Source: Acholoe squamosa
Lineage: Eukaryota > Annelida > Polychaeta > Phyllodocida > Polynoidae
Reading direction: 5' to 3'
Assembly (NCBI GenBank): GCA_949317995.1
Contig: OX439049.1
Location: 12,524,395-12,588,394, forward strand
DNA length: 64,000 bases
Shown here piece after piece: positions 35,190-47,390 of this stretch. The position numbers and the translations under genes were made by a program. The notes below the pieces were generated by a model. It was not told the DNA's origin. It searched no databases and worked only from the letters and a program-made list of their open reading frames with translations. Position 1 is the stretch's first letter. Each line of letters begins with the position of its first letter.

Positions 35190-35765
35190 CATAGATCCTG
35201 ACTTTTTTCAAGTTTCCTCTCTATACTTTTTTTCAAAATCTTATAAAGTAGATTTCATATCTGAAACTACAGAATCGGGCTTCTTTGTAATATACAGAAT
35301 TATGGTTATAAAGGTTACTGTACAGTATATTATTTACAACAAAAAAAACGTACCACTACTATGGAAATGTAGAAAAATTGTTATTCTATTATATCAGGTG
35401 TCATAATCAAAGGGAAGTGATGATTAGCTACTTGACTTTGATAAAGTTCTTTTTCATGAAGTTAGAAATGTCATGCCATCCTTTTTTCTTGCCAATTCCA
35501 TACCCACAGTTTTCATACCCAAGAGATTGCTAAACATCTATGATGTTTACCTTTTGAATATATGTTTAAAACTAAACATGTACAGAATGGATGTGTTTAA
35601 ACCTAAACACCTAAATACTTGGATAAGTAAGTGTGTAAGTTTATGAAAAGGTGTCTAGAATCTGAGGGCGTTTAGCTGCAAGTGTTTAAATATCATAGGT
35701 GTGTAGGAATTACACAACATGTAGATAATTTGGTGTGTATCATCAAATGCCATTTTTGCAGTACA
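35190..35765. other. Right shoulder of the 5.3-kb element
   Basis: AT-rich with several TAAACATGT and GTGTTTAAACCTAAACACC words, as in the 890-bp family, ending CCATTTTTGCAGTA. No gene. Confidence 0.6.
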
Positions 35766-36690
35766 TATATCAACCGAAACGTTGGATATTGTCTCCTTTC
35801 ACTGTACCTAGATTAGGCTACTTGAGGATTGGACTATAAGTGAGCCTAAATAGCCTCATTGCTGAGACATGTACAACAAAAACTCTCATTGAGATATGTT
35901 CCCTTACAGGCCTGCCTAGTTAATACCAGGTTCAGCAACCAGGCTCCCACTCTCAGCAATAACAGTGTTACTGAAAATCGATACAAGAATCTGATGCAGT
36001 TTATCAAAAATAGGATGAGTTTGACCCATTTTGTATAGATCTAGAGCTCCTGCATATCTCACTGAATATGAAGCTTATAAAGCAATGGATTTGATTTTTT
36101 GGGATCCGTCTTATATCACCCTGAGGAGGAACAATATATATTTATAGTACATTTAATTACAAGACTCTCATTTAGGCTGATATGGCAAGGCAGAAACCAC
36201 CCATTTCAGAATATAACAAGAGTTACTCACCCATTTCTAAAGCCATCTGGGAACATAATTTGACCACTTGGGATGTAGACAAGGGGGCTAATTATTCCGG
36301 TACCAAGTGGAAGAGATCTTAAAATGTCCCTGTGGGTTCTAGCCAAGCTGTCTAATCAATATAATACCAAAACCAACAACTCAAAATGTTACTCACATTC
36401 AGGACCACTAGATTGAGTATTCCTTTTCAAAGCTTATAATGACATTTAGTACATCCATTGTCTAGATTATAGATTGCATTTTCTCATCCATCACAATATG
36501 TATCCTTTTTAACCATTTAAGGGCTGTTAATGCATTACGTATGTTGGTAGGCCTGATGCATAAATGTAGCTCTGACAATTAACATGCCGAGGCTATGCTG
36601 ACCCTTTGGGTCTAATACATTCCCAGGAGATTGGCATGACACCCTGTTAAAGTGCTGGTGAGTGGGATTGCCAGTATTTCAAAGGTGCAT
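35766..36690 (+). repeat. Segmental duplication block B, unit 2, right part
   Basis: Matches 47776-48680 (unit 3) throughout: GATATTGTCTCC, TAGATTAGGCTACTTGAGG, TCTAGAGCTCYTGCATATCT and GACCCTTTGGGTCTAATACA. The first 180 bp also match units 1 and 4. Confidence 0.8.
36513..36680 (+). repeat. Small repeat with CCNTTTAAGGG-type end
   Basis: Same element as 48492-48697: ACC-TTTAAGGG start, ATGCATTA, TGCATxAATGTAGCTCTGAC and GACCCTTTGGGTCTAATACA. It is part of block B; relatives outside the blocks lie near 19750 and, inverted, at 58370-58510. Confidence 0.6.
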
Positions 36691-37135
36691 CATCCAAATC
36701 AAATGTAATATATTACTGTATTATTACACAACAACCTGAGAGCCATTGCTTTCTAACTGCTCAAGCTTGCCATATTGATATACCGGTATGAAGGGCGGCA
36801 GTAAGGCCTATGCCCATCTAATGGTATCGATAATAACCAAAGTTATATTCTATTGATTAATTCTATTTTACATGTATCTTTTTCTGCTTTATTGCTGTAT
36901 GTGGGAAAACAGTGGGACATACCGAGTTGCTTTGCTTCAACATGTAATAAATATCTCAGGACTTAATTTCTTTTGCTAGCGCCAAAGGTATTCATTTACA
37001 TCACCTAAATGCTACAAGCATGAGAGTGAATTACCCCACTATTTGTACTGAGCTGTATAATGAAAATATTGACAATTTTCTTTTTCTGAGACATGACTCC
37101 AGTGTGAAGATCCTGAAGCTTCATATCAATTTGCA
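36691..37135. other. No gene seen
   Basis: AT-rich intergenic sequence between unit 2 and a non-LTR fragment. The last part (from about 37080) may already belong to the retrotransposon. Confidence 0.45.
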
Positions 37136-38345
37136 GGATTTGCGAGATTAGATAGACAATCTCTTGACGATAAAGGTAATATTAAAACAGGGGGTGGATT
37201 GTGCTTATTTATAAGACATGGTATTGACCATGACTACTGTATAATTATGAAAACCTAAATTTTTCTGAAGGACACATTGAGATACAAAATGTATTGATAT
37301 CCAAGAAGCACATGAAACCTATACTTATTTTCAATGTTTATAGACCTCCCGAGGAAAGATTTAAGCAAACTTTTATTGATTCTCTGATTGATACTTTGTT
37401 TGATGTCGATGGCAGGGATAATATTGAGATTGTACTTATCGGTGATTTTAATTTTTACATTAAGGAGGACTCTGACTTGGAAAATCAACTCATCAATAAG
37501 CTTAAACCTTTAAAGGCGATTGAGAATATTTCAACGAAAATCTTTAAGAAAATGTCCCTCCACAGCCCTAATAAGTTAGTATGATTATGTAACCTTTCTT
37601 TTGCTACTGCTACTGTAACGCTAAAATGGAAAATCTCTCAAGTCACCCCATCCATAAAAGGGAAAATTCAAAACTGGTTAACATCTTTAGACCTATTTTT
37701 CTAATTCCTAGCCCTGTAAACTAATTGAAAAAAATTGTTCACTCAAGAGTTTATTGATTTAATTTCAAAGAAAATGTCATGGCCATAGTTTAGTAAATAC
37801 ATTAATGAAACTCACGGATGATATCAAAAGGAACTTAAAATATAGGGAATTCAACTGTTGCTGCCCTTATAGATTTATGTAAGGATTTAGACACCGTAGA
37901 CCACTCTACTTCTTGTTAAACTTTATAATTATGGTATAGGATCAGATTCCTACCACTGGTTTGAAAATTATCTTCAAGACAAGCTGGTCTGAGGTGTCCC
38001 CCAGGGTTCCATATTGGGCCCTTTGCTTTTTTGACAAAATCAAGGATGTGATTAAGTGTGTTAAAAAACTGTCAAATACATTTATATGGAGATGACACTG
38101 TCATTTATTAATCTAATAATAGCATTGTTGTTATTAAGGCTAATTTGCAAAAGGATCTGGAAATGTGTAGTACTTGGTGTGAACAAAACAAATTGTCTGT
38201 TAACATTGCTAGGAGGCTAAACACACTGTCTGCCCATATCAGTATGAAAGATACACTGTTACAATGAGTACCTAGCTACAAATATTTAGGTGTCATTTGA
38301 GATCCCTTATTGAGTTATAATTTACATATAAAAATCAGGTTAAAA
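37136..38345 (+). pseudogene. CR1/Jockey-type non-LTR retrotransposon: endonuclease and RT remnants
   Basis: In order on the + strand: ARLDRQSLDDKGN and GGGLCLFIR (37142-37230, APE-type endonuclease), then ILIFNVYRPPEERFKQTF and EIVLIGDFNFY (37300-37460, the NVYRPP and GDFN motifs). After a gap comes the RT: WKISQVTP (about 37629), GIGSDSYHWFENYLQDKLV with GVPQGSILGPLLF (37935-38027), LYGDDTVIY (38081-38107; the usual catalytic YADD box reads YGDD, two Asp kept) and YKYLGVI (about 38278). Sequence between endonuclease and RT fingers is deleted (37584-37620), and at least five frame changes or stops occur. Dead copy. Its YLGV region resembles that of the fragment at 25495. Confidence 0.87.
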
Positions 38346-38484
38346 CGATAGCGCACAAAACATATTTACCCTGTCATCTCATGTTGTGGAATGTGTTTCG
38401 ATTTATCAGCATTGAGATATAAGGTAAACCCATTCTTAATGCCATTGGGTTGACGTATAGTGAATTAACAGGTCCAAACATCTT

Positions 38485-39030
38485 GAATGAATTACAAGGT
38501 GAGTGTGTAAATGGAGGCAGTCTTGATGGTGGGGGAAATTGGAGGAGGGAAGGAAACAGATGTGGTTGCTGATAGGGGTTGGTGGGTACACTTGGTCACG
38601 GTATCACCAAGCTATAAACCATGTTCTAATTCTCTGTTCTATACTTCTCTTGCGACCAGGCAAAACTCGTAAACATGATTATCAAGGCATGAATGTTGGG
38701 AGGCTGTTACCCCAAACTGTTTCCAATCTGCTCATGATCGTGAGCATATCCTGCACTGGCCTTGTTTTCTGTTATTCAGATGATCATGAGCAGTTTGGAG
38801 ACATGATCGTGTAACAGCCTGCCAAGATCCATGCCTTGATAATCATGTTCATGAGTTTTCCAGCAAGAGGAATGGGCACAGAGAATGGGAGCATGATTTA
38901 TAGTTTGGTAATACCCTGACCCCATCTTAAACACCATTCTTATAGACCCCATCTCCTGTCAGCAACTCCATTCTGGCTGCCTCCAAAACACCCATTTACA
39001 AACCCACCTTATAATTCATCATTCGTGTTT
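38485..39030. repeat. Long imperfect palindrome, arms about 265 bp
   Basis: Outer ends GAATTACAAGGTGAGTGTGT and ACCCACCTTATAATTCAT; mid arms ACCAAGCTATAAACCATG against its reverse complement near 38910; inner arms CATGATTATCAAGGCATG (38673-38690) and CATGCCTTGATAATCATG-type text at 38830; innermost GCTCATGATC / GATCATGAGC. The loop is short (38745-38775). The 91-codon frame at 38539-38814 spans the palindrome and is not taken as a gene. A single arm is seen at 4868-5075. Confidence 0.85.
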
Positions 39031-39519
39031 AAACCTGTTTATTTACTATTGATTAACCACATGACATAAAGAATTTGTATGCCGTACATCTCCACTTTCC
39101 ATTCCAACTTCTAAACCCAAGACATGTATTAAACCCAATCTATAGTGCAATGATTGAAATAGAGATATATAATTATTCACTGCAACAGGTTATTATGTCC
39201 TCTTTCCAACAAGGCCAAGAGCTTCAGGATCCACGCAGGGTAAGGTAGTATTAGAGCTTAGGGAGTGACCATACCCCATGATTCATGAATAACATGCTCC
39301 CAAAATTGACCCAAAAGTGGTCTGACCACTCACATGGATAATGAGCAAAAACCGATAGTGCATCCCAAGATAATCAATGTCAACATCTTGAAACTTATTT
39401 AGGGGACACTAAGGAACAAAAAGATACCTGTTACACTGGGATGTGAGAGGGGGTGCATGGTGGGCTCCCTCTTTTATTGGGGTATCAGTTCCTCACCTCA
39501 TGCCATGAATTATATTTGA
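39031..39519. other. No gene seen
   Basis: Intergenic sequence before block A of unit 3, no recognised feature. Confidence 0.45.
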
Positions 39520-42500
39520 CAGGGAGTGGGTTCGGACATAAGTAAGAACAGGGAGTTTTAGGAGGAGGAGCTACAAGAAAGTAACATTCATTTGAGCCAG
39601 TATGGATTGTTTCCCTACTCTATTTCACTCTGGTTGGGAAGTGCTGAGCAAAATTGAATAAAAGCATTCATCAGATTCCATCCACTTCATTCCCCTGAAA
39701 ATGAAAAATGAGCACAAAACAGAATCAAACTCTTTTAATTAAATGGTGTTCCATTAAAACAGATCACTTTTGGTACAGTGTTCAATCTTTCTTAGCTCAC
39801 TGACTTGAAAGCACCGTTATATCCTTAATGCATGATAAAATGCTGAGGCTCTTAATTTGCATTGGTTATTCTATCAGTGATGTTCCCCACAACTACGGAT
39901 CCCCATTGATAACTTATGTTGGAACTTCATCATCTCATACAGCCTAACCTTCCATCTTGTCTATTGAAAATTCCAATCTTCTAAATGCATGACTTGCATC
40001 AAATCAATACAATATTCAAAGCCTCCAACGGTTTCATTGAATACTTCTTCCTTTATGGCATGGATAGGGTAATATTTTAGATGGTGTGGGATGACAAAGG
40101 CTACTACTTTTTTCTTCTAAGTCCCCTTTCCAGCAACAGACATCTTGGGTCAGGATCCTTTACAGTAAAACCGGTAGAAGCTAAGGCACTACACTTTGTT
40201 AGACTGATATTAGAGCCAGTATTTGAATGATCAATATCTGATCAGTTTTTGTTATAAGGAGCTTATTTCTTTATGTCCTATGACTTTAGCTATTCATAAA
40301 CTTTCAAGAAGCACCTGATAAATCTACTAAAGAAGAAAACAACCTGAGTCAGACATTCAAAAATATGTCCTTTTGCAGGCCAAGTTATGTCCTAGCTATT
40401 TGAGAATTTATGCTGACATCGCTAAATATCGGTTTTGTCAGGAACATATGGTAAAGCCATGCGTCTCTGCAATATCCTCATCAGACGAAAGCAGGCCTAA
40501 ATCAGAAGACTCATTCATTATGGTCACATGAGTCATCTAGCTTCCAGCCACGGATTCTCTCATACCTACCTCAGTGTCCTTATGATATCAAGGCTCATCA
40601 CTAGAACCATTAGCCTATAAAGTCCCTCCGGACGTGTGGAGGGAAGAGCATGGAACTAATGAATCTTTTTTTGTGGAGCATCCATCCTATATGCTGCACT
40701 TATTTGTTAGAATGGCACTTAAGCCCAGAAGAGTTAATTAAGATGATTGTGGGTCAATAGATGTGAGAAACGAATACAAAATCAAATCTCATTACCATAG
40801 AAGTCACATTGAGAGATATTCTTATAAAATTCTGCCATTCAAAATCTACATGCTTCATACAACCTCCTATCATCATAAACCTGCCTCTAAAGGACTCTCA
40901 CTTCCAAGAAGTCTACTCACCAGAAGTGGCTGAGTAGCTCATTGTGTACAGGAGCTGCACTCCAGTGGCCATAAAGGGATGTGCACCGACCCTTACACGG
41001 GCTAGCCACTATGATTTTTATTTTCTTGTCAGTGTGTCGGTTGTCATCTGGTTTGCCATAGACCACTAGGACAGTACTATAACACCCTATGACAAGTGGA
41101 CATTGCCGCTCGGTGCCATGAACAGCCATGTACATAATGTCAGACTCAGCAGTTTGGATTCTGATTTATATGGTTCTCTACTAAGGCATGCTCAGCTTCT
41201 CTGTCCTTGATCCATCCTGTATCCCTTTTTTTCTTTAATTTTTCTTCAAATGAAACTATGCTACATGATGTCAAACTATTCTACTTCAGGGTCACAGTTT
41301 CTAACATTTTGATTAAAATATGAACAACCCCTGTACATCATTGCATGCAAATATGTTTTCTTTCCAATTGATGCACATGGGATGCCAAGACCACATCCCA
41401 GAAAACTGCTATAGAGACCTACACATCAAATTTTCAGTGACATCACAAGTTACACATGGCCTATTTACCCTCGGCACGTTCTATTGCTATGTGCTCACAA
41501 ATGCTGAGGGGTGGAAAGCAATCGCCACAGCACAGTAGAGCAGCACATAGTGCACAGAAGGGCTAATCATGCTCAAACATCATTCCAAGTAGCTCTAGGT
41601 TAGATGGAATATTTCACATATGTAAAGTCAACTAGGATTTTATTAAAACATGTCAAGCGCTATATCTCCCATCTGTAGATTTGGCTGCAGTGGCCACCAG
41701 TGATTCATTTCTGTAAAAGGAATATCAATGCTCTTTTCAAGCAACCAGTTATTTCAGAAAACCCACACTTTGATAACAAAAACAATGGATACTACCAATA
41801 CAATGGTTGCATATCTCAAATGCCTTTTACCTTGTGTCTGGGGGGTGTATCAGTGGACAATATTCAAAAGTAGCATTGGTATTTGGTGTCGGTTGTCAGT
41901 GATTTCAGTGATGTCCCATAGCTGACCAGATTACTGGTTCAGGGATTTTGTTTATTGGTTTGGTCTGGGGTTAAAGTCACGTTTTGTGGGTAGGGATGAA
42001 CTACTTGTCACCTACAGACACCTAGTAGTGAGAAATGACGTGCAATTGCTGTGCAAATCTCCCATGTCCATGACAACAATAATGCAGAAGGTTTGGGATG
42101 TGCTTTGTCCAATGAGTGCAAAACCATGTTGCATCTGTTGTTTAAAATACCCATGTTTAGGATAAAGTGCATCTAATACAGGGTCTTGTGCTTATAAAAT
42201 ATTCATTGTAACTGCTCATTTTTTTGTTTTAGTTTCGTGTGTCCTAGAGAACAATTTAACAACCAGTGCATTTACGATTCTAATAGATTAAGAAACCAGA
42301 CGGGATTTACAAATTGCTATTAAGAATGATTCTATTTCTTCTATGTATTGAAGGTATTAAAGTTAGAGTATGTTCAGTTCTATAACTCACATAATAGTAT
42401 ATTTTATACAGAAGTTGAAGGGCTGGTACTCCATTGATTTTATATCGCTTGCTTGGAATCGGACTCAGGGCTATACAAAAGGCCTATACAAAGATCTTCC

Positions 42501-44230
42501 TAGCTTTAGATACTGGTATTCTGAAAGCAAAGTTTTCCCCAAATCCTGCTCCTCCTAAACCTACCTCAAAAGGATTCTCCTGTCCCTGAAGTCCACTAAA
42601 CGACCATGTTTAAGCAGCCCATTGTAAACAGCTCAGTGTACAGGAGCCACCCTCTGCGACCATAAAGGGGCATGCAGCAAATCATTCATGGGCTGGTGAC
42701 CAAAGATCCAGCTGTCCTAAACAGCCAGGCTAGGGGAATACTAGTGTTACAACTCGTATGTGTCAACATGAACTATTGGAGGCTATTAACAAGGGGTCAG
42801 ACATAAAGGATTCTGATTTAGTAATGATTTGTTGAACTTTCCATTATGAAGTTGCACATAAGAGAATCTTTTCTAGACTAAAACCAAAAAAGCTTGACAG
42901 AATTGAGCTTGACAGAAATAACTCAAATTTTTAAAAATGCAACTGTTTATCATGGTAATGGGCTTCAACAGACAAACTGCCATGGTAGTTTTTTACAGAC
43001 CTATTATGTCCCATGGTGTCAACCATCCAGCTGTCAATGTTGGTGAGTGGACTTCCGGGAATGGGAGAGTTCTTTTGATTCTAGTTTAGGAGGAATGGGG
43101 TTACGAAGATGCATGTCTTTCAGAACTGCAAGGTTTATGGGGGAGATGTTTCAATGGGACTTCCATTCCCACTAGGTCCAAGAATGTTATCTCTACTTTT
43201 CTGAATGCAAGTAGGAGGACAGAACATGACTGGAATCCCTTGATTGATGTCTGGCTGAAATGTGTTTTTCACTTTGGGTTTTAAATGTCAATGTCATGGG
43301 GCCATAGGTACAGAGGTAGTCAATGGGAATCATCGGTTATTTCAGGCCTCAATTTTCCAAAGCCATATAAACGTTCTCTAGCATGTTTAGGTATTTTACC
43401 ATCATTGAAGTTGATGATAATAATTAATCGTATGGGAAATTCCTAAACAGACTAAATTGAGTTTTTAGACTCCCCAGACCGAGTTAGTGAAAATGCCATA
43501 CAGGAACCTTTAGAGGAATCCCATGGCACCAGGTCCATGATAAGGGAATTGGACCATAGAGACAGACAAACTCTGAGATACTGCCTGCATGATAATTTCA
43601 TTGATGGGCTGATGTACAGCTTATCTGTATCAATAGCATCTAAATTACTTTTATTTGTGTGGTCTAAGAACCAAAGTCACTTTTTCTGGATTTTATGCTA
43701 GATGAGTATGAGTTATCATCCAACAGTGCTGTAAAGTAAGAACAGAAGGCCACTACAAAAGTAAAGGTCACTATCTATCCATATCTGACCTACTTTCTGT
43801 GTCGTAAATTTGAGGAGCCATTTGGGAACCCTGATAGTGTCACACTCTGTGTTAAATACAGTGAAATTGTACCCAAGGGGCCTGCCTGAACCCTATTCTT
43901 GGATTAATGATCTCTGTCTTGGCTGCCTGAATGATATACTGCCATCACAGAGGGTACAACAAAAATAACTACCTGCTCTAACTTATAGCTGAATTGAAAC
44001 GTCTAATACACATATCATTTAGAACAGTGACATGGAAAATGTGAGACAACTGTGGTTACAGAACAACCTTTATCCAAATATTACTATGATCTGAAAAGGG
44101 ATTTTTAGTGGTGTCTATAAATACCATAGATGTTTTGGTGTATTTCTAAATTTCAATGGTGCTGGGCTAGCCTAGTGTAGGGCTTGCATCTTGTTGTAAT
44201 ATAGCTGTTTTATCAATACCACACTATACT
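39520..44230 (+). repeat. Segmental duplication block A, unit 3
   Basis: Aligns with unit 2 almost to its end, including the parts on both sides of the unit 2 retrotransposon (43560-43680 and 43740-43960). It therefore shows the empty site of that insertion. The 200-bp module occurs at 40870-41130 and 42550-42790, and part of it again inverted at 43030-43150. No gene; frames such as 41320-41538 match short frames in unit 2 (23921-24124) only because the DNA is repeated. Confidence 0.74.
43030..43150 (-). repeat. Inverted partial copy of the block A module
   Basis: Read on the minus strand, TCCTCCTAAAC, ATCAAAAGAACTCTCCCATT and GGAAGTCCACTCACC follow the order of 42545-42600. It makes a 480-bp-spaced inverted repeat present only in unit 3. 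Confidence 0.75.
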
Positions 44231-44923
44231 AGGGTAGATTAACCTAAAGACAACCACATACCTTGAGTCGTCCACCTACCACCTTCCTTTTCTCATCTTT
44301 ACAGGTATTCTGTGTATCTAAGCCCCTAGTATAGTAAAATATAGATGTTATAATACCCCATGGGACGATCATTCGGGATATATTAAATAAGTGTCATAGT
44401 GTAACAATGCACTAAAGTAGCCATGTTTGACTTGTTTTTATCATGACCAACTGCCAATTTCTTCAGATATCTCTAACTTTGGTTGCAGACTTTAAGCTCT
44501 AGAACGGCTCATAGAAATCATATGTTGACTCTAAGAATAGATACATATCTTTATCAAATGATGGTATTAACAAAAATACAGAAATACTAAATATATTCAA
44601 TTTAATACTCATTTTCTAGAACACACCAATTTCACCATGAGACGTCCACAATTTCACCTTGAGATGTCCACGAGTTTCCTGATGGTTTCATGACTTGTAT
44701 AGAGTAGAAACCACTTATGACAATAGATTTTATCTCTAGATATATCCGGGTTTATGCTTAGCATGGTTTTAGATACAGTATTTCAGTATAATTACTACAT
44801 GTAAGGTAGCTCATTTAGTACTGCTATCCTATGTATTAATGTGAATGATAATCATACAGGGTTGATTCTTCTGGAATTGGCATTCTCCTAGATTAAGTCG
44901 CTTAATAATGACAATAAAAAACG
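44231..44923. other. No gene seen
   Basis: AT-rich. Two nearly identical phrases, ATTTCACCATGAGACGTCCA and ATTTCACCTTGAGATGTCCA, stand at 44628 and 44651. Nothing else recognised. Confidence 0.45.
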
Positions 44924-45409
44924 TTTAGGTCGCTAACAAAATTGTGGAGGCAAAAAAAGGAAAGCTACCAGTTTTTAGCGACCAGTTTTAGCGATCAGTT
45001 TTTAGCAACCAGTTTTTAGCGACCAGTTTTAATGACCTCTGTGAGAATACGGGGAGCATTGTGGGCCACCTGTCAGTTTTTACAGAATGAAAATTGGAGT
45101 ATTATTAAGGAAAATATAAAGCAAAACGTGATACTACCCAGCTTTTTTTTAAGTACAGATCCCCTATCTTGTTACTAACTTACTTATCAAAATGTGGAGG
45201 GGAGTCTGTTATGGAATAAGCCATATTCTTGTGTTCAAGAAATAAAAAATAATATACAAATTCCTAACCCCCCAAAAAAAAACCAAGCCCCAGTTTTTTT
45301 TTATAGTCTCCCCTTAAGGGAAACCCTTTCCCCCTGGATTCCTTTTCACTGTGCTTGAGTGACCATTGGGAGAGGGTTCAGGAAAAAATCTATTGTTTTT
45401 TTATATGAA

Positions 45410-45600
45410 GAACCTATGGTATTTAAAATTCTATGGGATCCTTTTTTCATGAATTACCTATGGTATTTAAGATTCTAAGGTTTTTATTATTATTTTTTTG
45501 GTCGCTTAGTATGAATAACCTATGGTACTTATAATTCTATGGGATCCCCCTTATATGAATAACCTATGATATTTAAAATTCTTTTGGGTTTGGAAAAGTA
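45410..45600 (+). repeat. Short tandem array, units about 60-65 bp
   Basis: Three to four diverged units containing AACCTATGGTATTTAAAATT and CTATGGGATCC. Confidence 0.75.
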
Positions 45601-45699
45601 TGAATGGTGCCTGTGGCCCTCGGTATGTAGGGCCTCCGGCCCTATATATCGAGGGCCGCAGGCCCCTTATATATACCCAGCAAATTGTCGTTATCTGTC

Positions 45700-46310
45700 G
45701 CCATGATTGGTCGTCAATGGTGACTCCTTTCTGAGTGATAACTCACTGCGTCATCTTTCGCCACTGTGTGTCAGTCTCACATGGCATGGCAATTTATCAC
45801 AACAGTCACCAACATGATCTCACTCACTGCGTGAGTATGTGCCACCCCTTGTCATCCCTCACAAAGCATGGTGACTTATCACCACCATCGCCAACATGGA
45901 TCTAACTCAGTGCGTGAGTATGTGCCACTGCCTGTCAACTCTCACTCAGAATGGCGGCTTATCACAAGCATCGCCAACATGGATCTGACTCACTGTGTGA
46001 TTATGTACCACTCCCGTGCCACTGGCATCAACTCTCACACAAAATGGCGACTTATCACTACCATTGCCAACATTGGTCTCACTCAATGCGTGAACTTGTG
46101 TCACTCCATGTCAATGCTCTCTAAGGATTGCATCATCTGTCACTCACTCTCACTAAGAATGGCAACTTATCACCAACATTGCCAGCCTTTGTCTCACTCA
46201 ATGCGTGAGTTTGTGTCACTCCAAGTCAATGCTCTCTGAGGATTGCATCATCTGTCAGTCACTCTCACTCACAGTGGCAACTTATCACCACCATTGCCAA
46301 AGTTGTTGAG
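45700..46310 (+). repeat. Degenerate satellite, left part, units about 105-115 bp
   Basis: Units contain GGCGACTTATCACCACCATC, GCCAACATGGATCT and ACTCACTGCGTGAGTATGTG, in about five copies. The 123-codon frame at 45868-46239 runs through them and is rejected as a gene. Confidence 0.75.
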
Positions 46311-46679
46311 ACAGCACCACTGTTCAACATGTAGCCTATCTAGGAAGTGTGGGCATAAAGTATAAGTCCCATACGTATCAAATGTGCTTTGTTTCACACT
46401 GATTTCCATGTAATACTTCAGAGTTGAATCAAACAAGATTATATAGAGAGAATATCAATTGAATTTAGATAGAGGTATCTCTAAAATGAAAGCAACTATC
46501 CATAAACACCTTTTCTCTGGTTACAGGAAAAATACATAGGGAAATATCAACATGAACACCTTGTCTGTGGTTAGAGGGAAGATACATATGGCAATACCTT
46601 CTCTGGCAAAACATACTTTGATCTGGCAGATGTGAGGCTGCATGATTACCAATGTCGATGATCACGAGCTTTTCATCTA

Positions 46680-47390
46680 ACAAGGTGAGTGATCACTAGC
46701 GTCGCCATCACTGGTGGGTCTGAGTGATCACCACTCTTGCCATCCATGATGAACCTGCGCTATGACGTGGTGCGCGTTTCATCTAGCGAGGTGAGTGATC
46801 AACCGCCTTGCCATCCCTGGTGAGTGTGAGTCATCACGATCCTCGCCAACCGTGGTGAACATGTGCCATGGCATGGTGTGCGTTTCATCTAGCGAGGTGA
46901 GTGATCACTCGTGTCGCCATCCCTGGTGAGTGTGGGTGATCAAGATCCTCACCATCTGTGGTGAACCTGTGCTATCACGAGGTACGCATTTTATCTAGCA
47001 AGGTGACTGATCACAATCCTTGCCATCCGTGGTGAATGTGCATTATGACGTGGTGTGCGTCTCATCTAGCGAAGTGAGTGATCACTCATGTCGCCATCCC
47101 TGGTGAGGATGAGTGATCACTCATGTCGCCATCCCTGGTGAGGATGAGTGATCACGATCCTCGCCATCCCTGGTGAACATGTGCTATGACGAGGTGCGTG
47201 TTTCATCTAGCGAGGTGAGTGATCACCCACGTCGCCATCCCTGGTGAGTCTGAGTGATCACCATCCTCGCCATCTGAGGTGAGGCCATGTGATCACCACC
47301 ATTGCTATTCCTGGTGATCTTGTGCTATAGCGACGTCGTGTTCCATCTAGCGACATGTGTGAGCCACTTCACACAGGTTGACGAGGAGTC
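46680..47390 (+). repeat. Degenerate satellite, right part, units about 110-120 bp
   Basis: Units contain GTGAGTGATCACCATCCTCG, CCATCCCTGGTGA, GTGCTATGACG and GTTTCATCTAGCGAGGTGAG, in about six copies. TCACCATC-TCGCCATC is shared with the left satellite in the same orientation, so both may derive from one ancestor. The word TAGCGA also occurs at the element's ends. Confidence 0.78.

Larger units (their letters stand above)
30439..35765. mobile_element. 5.3-kb minisatellite-filled TIR element (insertion in block B)
   Basis: Unit 3 reads CCACTATATCAATCC and unit 1 GACTATATCAAACC. Here the same text is split as CCACTATA ... TATATCAACC, so the interval is an insertion with TA or TATA duplicated. 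The left part GTTTAGGATCTAAACACATA with CTAAACACATTCTTG and the right end CCATTTTTGCAGTA match the ends of the 890-bp elements at 54031, 54920 and 57357. Inside are a 32-bp array, a 20-bp array on both sides, and a 3.4-kb inner unit of 24/27-bp repeats. No protein gene. It postdates the segmental duplication, or was lost precisely from two copies, which is less likely. Confidence 0.82.

Noticed and set aside
31017..35236. Pro/Ser-rich frames over the 20-bp arrays (SPSSTPSVRPLPPQS-type peptides, minus strand)
   Set aside because: Product of a 20-bp tandem repeat read three units per 20 codons; three frames overlap with equal quality.
38539..38814. 91-codon frame as a membrane protein
   Set aside because: It runs across the centre of a 545-bp palindrome and has no homologous frame in the single arm copy at 4868-5075.
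7996..41135. Conserved 60-72-codon minus-strand peptide at 7996-8202, 23299-23487 and 40917-41135
   Set aside because: Similarity follows the DNA repeat module. Frames differ by indels, and the second module copy in each unit does not keep the frame.
45868..46239. 123-codon frame rich in His and Ser
   Set aside because: It spans about three satellite units with repeated peptides; no domain.
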